A stretch of 63,435 bases of DNA from a virus, in IMG/VR virus record IMGVR_UViG_3300033146_005951, positions 1-63,435 of that record, one strand, 5' to 3'. The number at the start of each line of letters is the position of its first letter. The stretch's first letter is position 1. Position numbers and translations under genes: made by a program. Under the pieces are notes generated by a model that saw only the letters and a program-made list of their open reading frames with translations, had not been told where the DNA came from and ran no database searches. Of this stretch, positions 54,009 through 62,350 are shown piece after piece.

Positions 54009-56171
54009 ATGGCTGAATATACCGCATACTTAGAAAGAAAACAGTGGATCGCTCCAGGCATCTCTAGCAACTATACTTCAGCTAAATGCTTAACAAATGT
54101 TGATTCAGAGAATGATAGGGAGTCTCAAGAAGCAAAAATTGATAAAAGATTTGTTTATGCCAAATCTCAAACAATACAAGTATTGCATTTTAATAGTTCT
54201 GATGAAGCAGAATTTGATTATCCTTATTTAGGTCCATGCGGTAAATTTTACACAACACCATTACCTGCAATTTCTTCAGGTAATGCAATAGATATTGAAT
54301 CATTAAGAGAATATCATAGAGAGTGGTGTAAGAAGCATCCTAAACTTCCTAGAGGAATTAAATTATTATCTTATACTCCAGAATATAAAGAAGAAGCTGG
54401 TTGGTATGAATATTTAACAGGACCTAGAACTGGTCAATTGTGGAGGCATGAGCCCCCTTTAAAGAAATGGAAATATAAATGGGTTACTAATAGAGTAGAA
54501 GTAGGTATTCCAACATTTTCTTTTACTAAAGGAGAAACATTAGTAAAATCAAGCCATCCATGGACTGGAATAATTCAAGTTGAATATTATTATGATAGAG
54601 CAGTAGATATAAAAAAGAAACTTAAAAGTAAACTTTCGGTACAGGCTAATTATAATTTCTATATGAATCCAGTAGGTTTTGATGCTTCAGGTAAAGAAAT
54701 AGATGCTTTTATTATGCCAGCTGAAGATAGTAGTTATTGGACTGATGATATAAATGAAATTGATTGTTTAATATGTAATCCTATTACTGGTGCTGCATCA
54801 GAAAGAGGAGAACCCCCAACACCTCCTGCAGGCACTATGGTTGATAAGATAAATAATGCACGAATTACTCATTCAACAGAATGCACAGGTGACCCTGTAA
54901 GGTCTGTTCTTGAATCAGAAGCAATGATGAAATTGTCAGAAGATTATGCTAATGTATTAAAAAAATTAATTCAGTATAGACCTTCAATTACTATAGATAA
55001 TAGTAGGTGGGATCCTTATAACTATACTTTAAATGCCGCTGATTCAATTGGTTTAGATAATTTCACTATGCCTGAAACAGATATATTTCTTCCTAGTACT
55101 CCAAATGATCGAATTGAATTATATGCAAATAGTTATGATAATTTTTTTAGTGAAGGCACAACCAAAAGAGAATTTTTTTCTGGAGATGAAATTATTTTTA
55201 CTAAGTCATATAGTAAAGAAGAAGATCCTGGTGAAGATAAAATTGAAGAAATTGCATTTGCTTATTTCATGGAGATTAAAAAAGGATTAATACTTAACGG
55301 AAATTATGACATGGCAGGAGCAAAGTCTTTAAAATTTGCAATTTGGGGCAAAGGTACATACTTAGAACCAGAACCAGAACCAGGTGATTTTAGATGGGGT
55401 TATGTTGTTGTTTTGGATATATATCGACCAAATAGTGATGCTCCTGTATTAGAAGATGAAGGTGTTACTGGAGTAGATCATGGTTTTACATGTTCTCCAG
55501 AATGCATCTCTAAACCTTGTGAATGGTACTCAGAATTTGGCTATGGTGCAATATTCCCATGTTACGTCCCCTGGATTTGTGCACTACGTTCAGTAACATT
55601 ATTTTCTGAAAGTCGTACAATTGCTAGTACTGCACCTCAATGGGGTATGGAGAGAGGATTTGGAGATGTAGATTACCCTCAACCATATATTGACCTTAAT
55701 GAAGTAAATTTCACAGTTTCTTTTAGTTTAAGTAATGTAGTAATCATGATGATCCCAGGAGAGTATTTTTTCTTCATTTATGAGGTCAATTTTGGAGAGG
55801 GCATGCCTTGTACCTATTTATATGGCCCGTCCGGTTATTTCGAAACTCATTGCATGACATCAGGCATTGTTAGAGGTTGTGCTACTGATACTCATGGAGG
55901 TGAAGGACATGAATATGATGAGGATTGGGCTATAGATGAAAGTTTACATTGGTTAGTTGAATATCACAGTTCAAAATTTTGGGTTCGTCCTTTAGACTTT
56001 GCTAAATACAATATAGGTGATAGAGTATTAATACTTAAAGGAATGGTGGATTCACCTTGTGCTTCTACTAGCCCATATTATAATAATACATTAATTAGTT
56101 ATCAAACTGTAACTAATAAATTAGATGATAATTGTAGAGTAGCTCCTTTTAGATTGTCTGGAATGATATAA
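54009..56171 (+). CDS. Large tail or baseplate-associated structural protein, unknown
   Basis: Not recognised. The 720-aa protein starts after GGATAATATT. Aromatic and Pro-rich segments (WYEYLTGPRTGQLWRHEPP) alternate with an Asp/Glu-rich stretch and a cysteine-rich part near 485-520 (CSPECISKPCEWYSEFGYG, FPCYVPWICALR). No coiled coil or signal peptide. It follows the paralogue pair in what appears to be a tail-fibre operon and is probably a virion protein. Confidence 0.55.
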   Translation: MAEYTAYLERKQWIAPGISSNYTSAKCLTNVDSENDRESQEAKIDKRFVYAKSQTIQVLHFNSSDEAEFDYPYLGPCGKFYTTPLPAISSGNAIDIESLREYHREWCKKHPKLPRGIKLLSYTPEYKEEAGWYEYLTGPRTGQLWRHEPPLKKWKYKWVTNRVEVGIPTFSFTKGETLVKSSHPWTGIIQVEYYYDRAVDIKKKLKSKLSVQANYNFYMNPVGFDASGKEIDAFIMPAEDSSYWTDDINEIDCLICNPITGAASERGEPPTPPAGTMVDKINNARITHSTECTGDPVRSVLESEAMMKLSEDYANVLKKLIQYRPSITIDNSRWDPYNYTLNAADSIGLDNFTMPETDIFLPSTPNDRIELYANSYDNFFSEGTTKREFFSGDEIIFTKSYSKEEDPGEDKIEEIAFAYFMEIKKGLILNGNYDMAGAKSLKFAIWGKGTYLEPEPEPGDFRWGYVVVLDIYRPNSDAPVLEDEGVTGVDHGFTCSPECISKPCEWYSEFGYGAIFPCYVPWICALRSVTLFSESRTIASTAPQWGMERGFGDVDYPQPYIDLNEVNFTVSFSLSNVVIMMIPGEYFFFIYEVNFGEGMPCTYLYGPSGYFETHCMTSGIVRGCATDTHGGEGHEYDEDWAIDESLHWLVEYHSSKFWVRPLDFAKYNIGDRVLILKGMVDSPCASTSPYYNNTLISYQTVTNKLDDNCRVAPFRLSGMI

Positions 56172-56184
56172 GGATAAAACAAAA

Positions 56185-57654
56185 ATGGCAAGATTAACTG
56201 AAAACATATTCGAACAACGTCAATCTTCATTCGTTGAGGCAGTTATAGTAGATTGTCCTACAGGAGATTCTCCTGATGCTGATCATGATACTGCTTGTGT
56301 AGAAGTACCAAGTATGTATAGTACAGTACATGGAGAAAAGATTCTTAAAGACGTTCCAATTTTTTATCATTGTGAAGCCAATCCTGATAGACATGGACGA
56401 AGTTTAGAAAATGCAGCCACTGCTTTTAGAAAAGGTGATCATGTTATACTTAGTACTAATCCTGTAGCCATAGTTGGTTTTGCTGATGGGTCTTTAAGAA
56501 GATGTAGGAAGTTATATTTGTGGATAAGTATTCAAAGTTATTTTTATTGTCCTTCCTTTCATCCAATAGTTCCTGGTTCTGATATAAGATCTTCTTATTC
56601 TTATGAAGTATTTCGTGCAGGTTCAAGGCAATATGTAATTTGGGATGTAGAAGAAAATGACTTTGCTGAAATTAAAAAACCAGATGGGACTGACGTAACT
56701 TATCCTTGTACTGCAGAAGATTTACATGATTGGAAGAAAAATTGGGAAAGTGTAGGAAGTCCTCTTTTTCATACTCCACTTCAAGATAACATTACAAAAG
56801 AAATAACTGAAAGTAGTGACGTAAATGTAACTGATGATGGATTTGAGTGTTATCTTATTCGAACATATTCTGTAAACATAAAAAATTATGAGTTAGAAAA
56901 TTTAAGTTGTCCTTTAATGCACCCGATAATAAAATACGAATATTCAATAGATGTAGAAAAAAGTAATGATAGCGGTTCTTCATCACTTAAAAAAGAAATT
57001 GAAACTACTTATGGAGAAAATTTTGTAGCTACGTATGAGCATTATGGTGATAGAGATAGTTGGCCTCCTCCCTGGATGCCATGGAACCCAGTATGGACTG
57101 AGCGTATAAGCGATTGCGACATCGTTTCTATTCAGTGTACTGAGTTTGATTATAATGATTACATAGCTACAGGTTTTGCTGAGTTTGATTATAATGATTA
57201 TAGAATAGATAATTTTGATATTTACTACAAAACTTTAGGTACTTCTAGTAGATTTAAGAATTATGCTTTTGATTCAAATATTTTTATGATTAGACGTAAT
57301 GTTGCAACTGAAAGAATTCTTGTCGAATCTGGTATTGAGTATTATGCTGATGCATCATTACTTACTACTAATGAAGATATCGATCCGGACAAATCTTTTA
57401 ATTTAGCTGATTTACGTTATGCTTCACTTCCTAGCAAATTTTGTGATACTCTTAAGGACGCCATGGAAATTTCTTATAAAAATATGATGGAAGAAAACGT
57501 TCCTCCAGATGGCATTGAATTTGGGTATAATACAGATGTAGTAAAAAGTCTTTATGGACAAAATTTTCCTTATAAAAATTATATATACCCTGGGTATTAT
57601 AAATTTTATAAATATTTTGATTTTAATCAATTTTGTGATTTTGGTTATGCTTAA
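56185..57654 (+). CDS. Structural protein with spike-like N-terminal domain, tentative
   Basis: The 489-aa protein starts after ATAAGGATAAAACAAAA. The N-terminal 120 residues (EAVIVDCPTGDSPDADHDTA, PSMYSTVHGEKILKDVPIFY, AFRKGDHVILSTNPVAIVGF) have an OB-like pattern like phage spike or gp5-type proteins. A tandem repeat EFDYNDYxxxxF (about 325-345) is seen. The C-terminal 60 residues are rich in Tyr, Phe and Asn. It is the last gene of the structural block, and the gene-free repeat region begins right after it. Confidence 0.5.
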   Translation: MARLTENIFEQRQSSFVEAVIVDCPTGDSPDADHDTACVEVPSMYSTVHGEKILKDVPIFYHCEANPDRHGRSLENAATAFRKGDHVILSTNPVAIVGFADGSLRRCRKLYLWISIQSYFYCPSFHPIVPGSDIRSSYSYEVFRAGSRQYVIWDVEENDFAEIKKPDGTDVTYPCTAEDLHDWKKNWESVGSPLFHTPLQDNITKEITESSDVNVTDDGFECYLIRTYSVNIKNYELENLSCPLMHPIIKYEYSIDVEKSNDSGSSSLKKEIETTYGENFVATYEHYGDRDSWPPPWMPWNPVWTERISDCDIVSIQCTEFDYNDYIATGFAEFDYNDYRIDNFDIYYKTLGTSSRFKNYAFDSNIFMIRRNVATERILVESGIEYYADASLLTTNEDIDPDKSFNLADLRYASLPSKFCDTLKDAMEISYKNMMEENVPPDGIEFGYNTDVVKSLYGQNFPYKNYIYPGYYKFYKYFDFNQFCDFGYA

Positions 57655-57676
57655 TCATTATACAAAACCAAATCAT

Positions 57677-58272
57677 AAACACTTAATAAATAAAAATTGA
57701 ATACTTTCTCCAATGTTTGTATTAAATAAAAAACCTAAGGAAATATTTTCTTAAAAATAATTTTATATATATATCAATAAACAATATTTCTTTCTATTCA
57801 GTATAACATTAGTTAACCTCTTTTCTTTTAGTATAATCATAATCTTTTTAACTAACAACTATATAACAAACATTAACCATTCAAAGGGACACCCAACAAC
57901 TATATACCAAACACTTAATAAATAAAAATTGAATACTTTCTCCAATGTTTGTATTGAATAATCTTCTAAGGGAATAAATTTTTATTTAAATAATTTTTAT
58001 ATATAATATCTTCTCTCTCTCTTCTTAGTATATATATCAAATAAACAATATATCTTTCTTTTCTTTATTACAACATAATCAATTCATTCATTTATATAGG
58101 TTCTTTCAGTATATTTATTGTTATAATCATATAGCTTATTTCTTTTCTTTTAGCATAATCATAATCATATAGCTAACTAACTTCTTTTCTCTTAGCATAA
58201 TCAATAAGTAAACACAATCAATAAGTAAAACACTTAATAAATAAAAATTGAATACTTTCTCCAATGTTTGTA
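57677..58272 (+). repeat. Identical 45-bp direct repeat, three copies with promoter-like sequence
   Basis: The identical 45-bp unit begins AAACACTTAATAAATAAAAA and lies at 57677-57721, 57909-57953 and 58228-58272. Similarity continues past the core (copies 2 and 3 share CTAAGGGAATAAATTTTTAT). Each contains TTGAAT, a 17-base spacer, and TATTAA, TATTGA or TACTGA, which is a plausible sigma70-type promoter. Perfect conservation over 45 bases with a diverged remainder suggests a protein-binding site. Confidence 0.8.
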
Positions 58273-58549
58273 CTGAATAAAAAACCTAAGGGAATAAATT
58301 TTTATTTAAATAATTTTATATATAATATTCTCTTTTATCTTTTCAGTATATCTATCAATATATCTATCAATAAACAATATTTCTTTCTTTTAGTATAATC
58401 ATATAACTAACTAACTTTTTTTCTTTTAGTATAATCATATAACTAACTAACTTCTTTTCTTTTAGTATAATCATAATCATATAACTAACTTCTTTTCTTT
58501 TAGTATAATCATAATCATATAACTAACTTCTTTTACTGAAGCATAACAT

Positions 58550-58753
58550 AATCTTTTAGCCAATCTCTTTCTTTTAGTATAATGTAATCTTTTAGCCAAT
58601 CTCTTTTACTGAAGCATAACATAATCTTTTAGCCAATCTCTTTCTCTTAGTATAATGTAATCTTTTAGCCAATCTCTTTCTCTGAAATAAAAACACAGAC
58701 GTAATAATCTTTTAGCCAATCTCTTTCTCTGAAATAAAAACACAGACGTAATA
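58550..58753. repeat. Tandem repeats with AATCTTTTAGCCAATCTC core, five copies
   Basis: AATCTTTTAGCCAATCTCTT starts at 58550, 58586, 58623, 58659 and 58706 (spacings 36, 37, 36 and 47). The last two are linked to TCTGAAATAAAAACACAGAC, itself duplicated at a 47-bp period. The mixed period shows recent slippage or unequal exchange. On the minus strand the core reads as a purine-rich tract. No coding frame is maintained through it. Confidence 0.8.
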
Positions 58754-58881
58754 TTATTAGTAGTTAGGTTTAAATTAATTTAGTTAATTGTTTAAATATG
58801 ATAGTAGTTATGATTGTTTTAATATATGAATAAATATGAATAAAATAATAATTTAATTAATTAATGATAAGGAGATTAAAA

Positions 58882-59013
58882 ATGAAGAAGATAATAATGA
58901 TAGTAGTTATGGTAGTAGTTGGTTATGCGTATGTTAGTAATAATGTAATTGATAATGGAGTTAATGCAATAAATAATCATAAGGCTCAACTTGAAGAAGT
59001 AATGAATTATTAG
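58882..59013 (+). CDS. Small membrane peptide, 43 aa
   Basis: ATG at 58882 follows AAGGAGATTAAAA. The peptide starts MKKIIMIVVMVVVGYAYVSN, a single hydrophobic segment with a positive N-terminus, and ends in a soluble tail with NHKAQLEEVMNY. It is probably an inner-membrane or exported peptide. It is the first gene after the repeat region, so an early function such as host takeover or exclusion is possible but unproved. Confidence 0.55.
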   Translation: MKKIIMIVVMVVVGYAYVSNNVIDNGVNAINNHKAQLEEVMNY

Positions 59014-59053
59014 TAATGAATTATTAGTAATTAACAATAATAGGAGGTAAGTT

Positions 59054-59308
59054 ATGATAAAGCATAAAATTGAAGTTAGTGAGATTAATAAAGATAAATT
59101 TGTTGCATTATTCAGACAAATACGAACAGGAATTTGGAGGTTTACTGATATTGGTATTAAAGGTTATGAAAATGATTATCTTCGTGAGCAAGATATTGTT
59201 GTTGAGTTGGATGGTGTTGATTGGGGTGATGAAATTATAATTGATGATAATTCTGAATTTGTGTTTGTTGGGCATGATGATGAAAATAATAGTTTTAATA
59301 AGTATTAG
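59054..59308 (+). CDS. Hypothetical protein, 84 aa
   Basis: Not recognised. It starts after a strong TAGGAGGTAAGTT. The protein is acidic (DWGDEIIIDDNSEF, FVGHDDENNSFNKY) with an N-terminal KHKIEVSEINKDKFVALFRQ segment. Adjacent small genes all have similar strong sites and near-identical spacing, typical of phage early gene arrays. Confidence 0.65.
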   Translation: MIKHKIEVSEINKDKFVALFRQIRTGIWRFTDIGIKGYENDYLREQDIVVELDGVDWGDEIIIDDNSEFVFVGHDDENNSFNKY

Positions 59309-59323
59309 TGTAGGAGGTAAATC

Positions 59324-59575
59324 ATGAAAAAGTCTATTAGATTAATTAAAGGCGATGATAGTGTTTCAGTAACGATGGGTATAAGCATTTATTCAGATAT
59401 AATAGAGAAGGAAAAACTCACAGTGGATATATATTCTCTGCATGATAATAACTTGATGTTATTTGAGTATATTAAAGGCAAAAAGGTAAGGATTAAGCTT
59501 TATAATAGTTTAGAGGTAAAGGATAAGTTAGAGGTTATATCAAAAGAAGAGGGTTTTCAAATACATAATGTATAA
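59324..59575 (+). CDS. Hypothetical protein, 83 aa
   Basis: Not recognised. It starts after TAGGAGGTAAATC, 15 bases past the previous stop. The predicted product is a mixed alpha/beta protein (SIRLIKGDDSVSVTMGISIY, VRIKLYNSLEVKDKLEVI). No motif. The short gap and matching ribosome site place it in the same early operon. Confidence 0.65.
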   Translation: MKKSIRLIKGDDSVSVTMGISIYSDIIEKEKLTVDIYSLHDNNLMLFEYIKGKKVRIKLYNSLEVKDKLEVISKEEGFQIHNV

Positions 59576-59586
59576 GGAGGATATAA

Positions 59587-59766
59587 ATGAAGATAATAAT
59601 GATAAGTATATGTAGTTATTGTAATAAAATTACTAAGGCAAAGGTTGTTATTGTTAATAGTGCAACTGAAGAAGAAATAGAACGTGGTTTTCAGATTTCT
59701 CATGGTATATGTGAGGAATGTTATGCGTATGTTATCAAACAAGTTAGAGAAGGAGAATATGTATGA
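59587..59766 (+). CDS. Small zinc-ribbon protein, 59 aa
   Basis: ATG at 59587 follows AAGGAGGATATAA. CSYC (residues 9-12) and CEEC with the preceding ISHGI (near 43-51) form a CxxC...CxxC pair that could bind zinc; the ISHGICxxC motif is widespread in small bacterial zinc-ribbon proteins. It may act as a regulator or an inhibitor of a host protein. The stop codon TGA overlaps the ATG of the next gene (ATGTATGA). Confidence 0.65.
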   Translation: MKIIMISICSYCNKITKAKVVIVNSATEEEIERGFQISHGICEECYAYVIKQVREGEYV

Positions 59767-59900
59767 GAAAAAGGATTGTTCAAATAAGTAAAGTACGTAC
59801 AATAAGTAAAATGGAACTCAAATTAATGAATGAGATTAACCGATTTCTTAAAAAGAAAAGGAGAATTGAAAATGAAAGAAAAAATAGAATTTATACTTAG
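59763..59900 (+). CDS. Very basic small protein, 45 aa
   Basis: ATG at 59763 overlaps the previous stop (ATGA) and the frame ends at TAG 59898-59900. The product has many Arg/Lys residues (MRKRIVQISKVRTISK; FLKKKRRIENERKNRIYT). The last 29 bases overlap the start of the membrane protein gene. It may be a nucleic-acid-binding early peptide. It is supported by overlap pattern only; no homology visible. Confidence 0.45.
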   Translation: MRKRIVQISKVRTISKMELKLMNEINRFLKKKRRIENERKNRIYT

Positions 59901-60114
59901 TTATATTCTTATATTTTGTTTTTGTATTAGTTTTTGGGCCTTGATATTTAGTAGTTATTTTGTTTATAATAATTATAGACATGAAAAAGCTCGAGAAAAG
60001 CTCATTGAAGAAGTTGTTATAGATCCTGATTATCAAGATTGGGAAAATCCTGATGATTGGGAAGGTAGTGATTGGAGTGGTGTTATATATACAGATGAAG
60101 CATTAACAGATTAA
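59872..60114 (+). CDS. Membrane protein, single span, acidic tail
   Basis: The ATG at 59872 follows AAAAGGAGAATTGAAA and gives 80 aa; an upstream ATG at 59830 lies in the same frame but has no good site and overlaps the basic gene. MKEKIEFILSYILIFCFCIS starts one long hydrophobic span (about 6-33), followed by a basic stretch (NYRHEKAREK) and an acidic C-terminus with repeated Asp/Glu/Trp. Topology with the acidic tail in the cytoplasm is plausible. Role unknown. Confidence 0.65.
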   Translation: MKEKIEFILSYILIFCFCISFWALIFSSYFVYNNYRHEKAREKLIEEVVIDPDYQDWENPDDWEGSDWSGVIYTDEALTD

Positions 60115-60140
60115 TTATTAAAATAAAGGAGGGTATGGTT

Positions 60141-60329
60141 ATGAAAGATTTGGCATTGAAAGAAGTTTTTGGTGTATATGATAATGGTGCAATTGATTGT
60201 TTTAGGTGGTACGACAAGGATATTGATTTGTCTCATGAATTAAGAATCCTTACTAAAGAATATCCAAATGTTATTACATGGGTTATAGGTTCAAATATCC
60301 TTTTAAGAAAAGCAGAACAGTTTAAATAA
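60141..60329 (+). CDS. Hypothetical protein, 62 aa
   Basis: Two in-frame ATGs, at 60135 and 60141; the second is eight bases behind AGGAGG and is preferred. The 62-aa product (MKDLALKEVFGVYDNGAIDC, WVIGSNILLRKAEQFK) looks alpha/beta with one cysteine. Not recognised. The next gene starts 12 bases later behind AAGGAGG. Confidence 0.6.
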   Translation: MKDLALKEVFGVYDNGAIDCFRWYDKDIDLSHELRILTKEYPNVITWVIGSNILLRKAEQFK

Positions 60330-60341
60330 AGGAGGTTAGTC

Positions 60342-60758
60342 GTGTATAGAGTTTATGAACTTAGCAAAAGTGAAATTGATAAAGTACAGTTCAGTGTGAG
60401 GTTTATTGATAATAGATTGGAGAGACCTTATTATATTGATTCAAACAAAAAGTACAATAAGAAAGTATATGAAGATTTTAATAGCTTTCGTAGATGGGAT
60501 ATGTTTTGGGTTAATTGTGTTCTTGGGGATGTCTATCTGGGTAGTGCGTGCATTGATCCTATATTTAAAACAGATGACTCAGGAAAGTTTGTTATTTCAA
60601 AAAACCATTGTGAAGTAACTCAAGAGAATTGGTTTATTCTGGCTGAAAGGATAAGAGAGTACTTTGTGAAAACACCTTATTATAAACAACAAAAGAAGTG
60701 GGTTAAGGAAATAAATATGAAGATGGCTTGGGATAAAAAAGAATCGGAAGAATATTAA
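60342..60758 (+). CDS. Hypothetical protein, 138 aa
   Basis: GTG start at 60342, six bases behind AAGGAGGTTAGTC. The protein has many aromatic and charged residues (YRVYELSKSEIDKVQFSVRF, RWDMFWVNCVLGDVYLGSAC) and a C-terminal basic helix (KQQKKWVKEINMKMAWDKKE). Three cysteines with no zinc spacing. Not recognised; part of the early gene array. Confidence 0.65.
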   Translation: MYRVYELSKSEIDKVQFSVRFIDNRLERPYYIDSNKKYNKKVYEDFNSFRRWDMFWVNCVLGDVYLGSACIDPIFKTDDSGKFVISKNHCEVTQENWFILAERIREYFVKTPYYKQQKKWVKEINMKMAWDKKESEEY

Positions 60759-60848
60759 AGGAGGATAAAAAAGAATCATAGGTAGTAAAGATAGTTTGTA
60801 TTGATTTTGCAATAATAATTTTAATAAAGATAACAGGAGAATAGTATT

Positions 60849-61085
60849 ATGGAAAATGTTACTTGGGACTATCGATATGAGAATACCTTGAGGTTGAATT
60901 TTGTTAGTGAAGTTTATGGTACTAATGTAGAAGATTGGGTTAATGAAATTATTCATCAAGTACTTGGAGAAGATGTGGAGTTGGATTGGAGGGATAATTG
61001 GGAACTTGAAATACATAATGTAGTGGAGAGGGGTTTTGAAAATGAATTGGTTTATCAAATAACAGAGTACATAAATAAATTTTAA
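60849..61085 (+). CDS. Hypothetical protein, 78 aa
   Basis: It follows ACAGGAGAATAGTATT after a 90-bp gap. The protein is acidic and aromatic-rich (MENVTWDYRYENTLRLNFVS, DVELDWRDNWELEIHNVV). Not recognised. The gap 60759-60848 contains a second AAAGGAGG at about 60757-60765 with no gene behind it, perhaps a remnant of a lost small gene. Confidence 0.6.
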   Translation: MENVTWDYRYENTLRLNFVSEVYGTNVEDWVNEIIHQVLGEDVELDWRDNWELEIHNVVERGFENELVYQITEYINKF

Positions 61086-61102
61086 AGTAAAGGAGAATTA
61101 TA

Positions 61103-61144
61103 ATGAAAAGAATTCGAAGCCCGCCATTAGTCACCTTAGAGTAG
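61103..61144 (+). CDS. Possible 13-aa mini-ORF or remnant
   Basis: AAAGGAGAATTATA precedes an ATG and a 13-codon frame (MKRIRSPPLVTLE) ending at 61142-61144. It could be a degraded gene start, a leader peptide or chance; the good ribosome site is the only support. Confidence 0.25.
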   Translation: MKRIRSPPLVTLE

Positions 61145-61218
61145 TCACTAAAGTATTGTTTAATTGTTTATTATATAATAGTTATAGTAGTATTAATTAA
61201 TTCATATTGGAGGCTAGT

Positions 61219-61269
61219 ATGACATGTGTATTAGTTGTATTTATTATTCTGATGTGGGTTAATTCGTAA
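61219..61269 (+). CDS. Possible 16-aa hydrophobic mini-ORF
   Basis: GGAGGCTAGT precedes ATG 61219 and a 16-codon frame (MTCVLVVFIILMWVNS) ending with TAA 61267-61269. The peptide is almost fully hydrophobic, like tiny membrane toxins or leader peptides. It lies between small early genes. Not recognised. Confidence 0.3.
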   Translation: MTCVLVVFIILMWVNS

Positions 61270-61304
61270 TAATCTTATAATCTTATTCAAGAAGGAGGAG
61301 TAAA

Positions 61305-61652
61305 ATGGCTAAGGATGGAGGAGTACAATTATCGGCACTGGTAAAAAGCATTACATCATATGCACCTCAGCAAACCGGAGTTCGTTCGTTAGTATTTGGG
61401 TTTTGCGACAAAGCTATGGTAGAGCTTAAGAAAGCCGATATCAAAACTTCGTTTCAAAGAGCAGCATTATCTTCATTGGCAAGAAAAGATGAGACGATTA
61501 TGTCGGCAATGGAAAAAGCTGGAGTTCATAAGAGTGATAGATATAATCGAGTGTCTATGTATATTGGACATTGGATTGTAAAACAGCTCAAAGCCGATAC
61601 ACTTTCAGTTAAGAAAGATGAGGCAAAGAGAGTCTGGCTTACTTTAAAATAA
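61305..61652 (+). CDS. Hypothetical helical protein, 115 aa
   Basis: It follows GAAGGAGGAGTAAA. The protein is helical, Lys/Ala/Ser-rich (VRSLVFGFCDKAMVELKKAD, FQRAALSSLARKDETIMSAM), ending in KRVWLTLK. No motif identified; possibly nucleic-acid or protein binding. It is the last gene of the early array, followed directly by a strong terminator. Its base composition is visibly less AT-rich than its neighbours, so it may have a different origin. Confidence 0.65.
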   Translation: MAKDGGVQLSALVKSITSYAPQQTGVRSLVFGFCDKAMVELKKADIKTSFQRAALSSLARKDETIMSAMEKAGVHKSDRYNRVSMYIGHWIVKQLKADTLSVKKDEAKRVWLTLK

Positions 61653-61660
61653 CCCAAGAG

Positions 61661-61692
61661 AGGTCACTGGCTTCGGCTAGTGGCCTTTTTTT
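61661..61692 (+). terminator. Strong rho-independent terminator, UUCG loop
   Basis: GGTCACTGGC (61662-61671) pairs with GCTAGTGGCC (61676-61685) across a TTCG tetraloop, with two G-T pairs, and is followed by seven T. It ends the early operon 9 bases after its last stop codon. Confidence 0.9.
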
Positions 61693-61771
61693 ATGCTTAG
61701 CTAATATTATTTTATTATTTTTGTTTTTAAGGCATCCTGCCAAACACACACCTCGCAACTCCCCTATGTGT

Positions 61772-61861
61772 ATCACCCGCCTTGGCATGCATCTATCTAT
61801 CGTAGCTATAATATATATCACCCGCCTTGGCATGCATCTATCTATCGTAGCTATAATATAT
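61772..61861. repeat. 45-bp tandem repeat, two copies
   Basis: Two adjacent copies of a 45-bp unit start at 61772 and 61817 (ATCACCCGCCTTGGCATGCA...). Each holds GCATGC, CTATCTATC and GCTATAATAT, the last a possible -10 box. The GC-rich CACCCGCC is unusual in this DNA. Slight sequence decay at the ends marks the repeat limits. Confidence 0.8.
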
Positions 61862-61964
61862 ATCAAGTGTTTCGGATTATATCTTAATCACATTTATATG
61901 AATTTATCTTTCAGAAAGACAGTACTTATTTTTAATACCATTTTTGATTTAAGCTATGAATTAT

Positions 61965-62110
61965 GGCCAATTTTATAAGATGCATATGATTTTATGTAAT
62001 TTATATTTTCTATAGCTAGCTTCGCATGGAGCACTATAACTTCATATAATAAGCCAGATTTTTAAAGCCATAAAATAGTAGATAACTTATTGAAATTATT
62101 GTAAATTTAA
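61965..62110 (-). promoter_or_regulatory. Inverted relative of the 52.6-kb control region
   Basis: Read on the minus strand, this stretch carries TGGCTTTAAAAATCTG, then GCTATAGAAAATAT, then CATAAAATCATATGCAT and TTATAAAA. The plus-strand region 52555-52665 carries TGGCTTTAAATTTCTG, GCTATAGAAAATAT, CATATGATTATATGCAT and TTATGAAAA in the same order. The shared order over about 100 bp is unlikely to be chance. It could be a second promoter pointing left or a binding site. Confidence 0.55.
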
Positions 62111-62350
62111 GAAATCTGGTTTTTGGTGGTTTTTGATGCCCAAAAATTCAATTTGAAAAATTTTAGTGCTTATAAATTAACCACTGAAATCAATCACCAC
62201 ATTCTAATTTATACAAATAAACATAAGTAAATCACATAAATATTTTTATTGTTTGTATCTTTATTATGTTTAGTACTTAGTGTTTAATTTGAAGTCAAGG
62301 TTTATGTTTGTATGCATTAACCACATCTATAATACATTTCTTTTCAGTAA

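Larger units (their letters stand above)
57655..58881. repeat. Gene-free repeat region, C-over-G skewed
   Basis: No supported gene lies in these 1.2 kb. On the + strand C outnumbers G (10 to 3 in both 57661-57720 and 57781-57840), whereas nearby small genes are the reverse (14 G to 7 C in 60001-60060). Nested direct repeats fill it. Three families are given separately; the second consists of about six decayed copies of CTTTTAGTATAATCATAATC (near 57829, 58146, 58388, 58424, 58460, 58496). No ORF on the minus strand is supported. It sits between late and early genes, so candidate roles are an origin, a terminator array, or a control region. Confidence 0.8.

Noticed and set aside
57655-58881. 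A tRNA or CRISPR array in the repeat region
   Set aside because: Repeats have irregular spacing and decay, with no cloverleaf, no leader and no constant spacers.
59557-59802. Minus-strand 81-aa frame in the early array
   Set aside because: It is antisense to plus-strand genes with good ribosome sites.
60597-61134. Minus-strand frames of 61 and 153 aa
   Set aside because: Opposite to plus-strand genes; hydrophobic composition is the reverse reading of acidic coding DNA.
61103-61144. 13-aa mini-gene as a confirmed gene
   Set aside because: Only a ribosome site supports it; listed with low confidence because it may be a remnant.
61639-61978. Plus- and minus-strand frames of 75 and 85 aa
   Set aside because: Their repeated peptide sequence comes from the 45-bp tandem repeat and terminator; no ribosome site.
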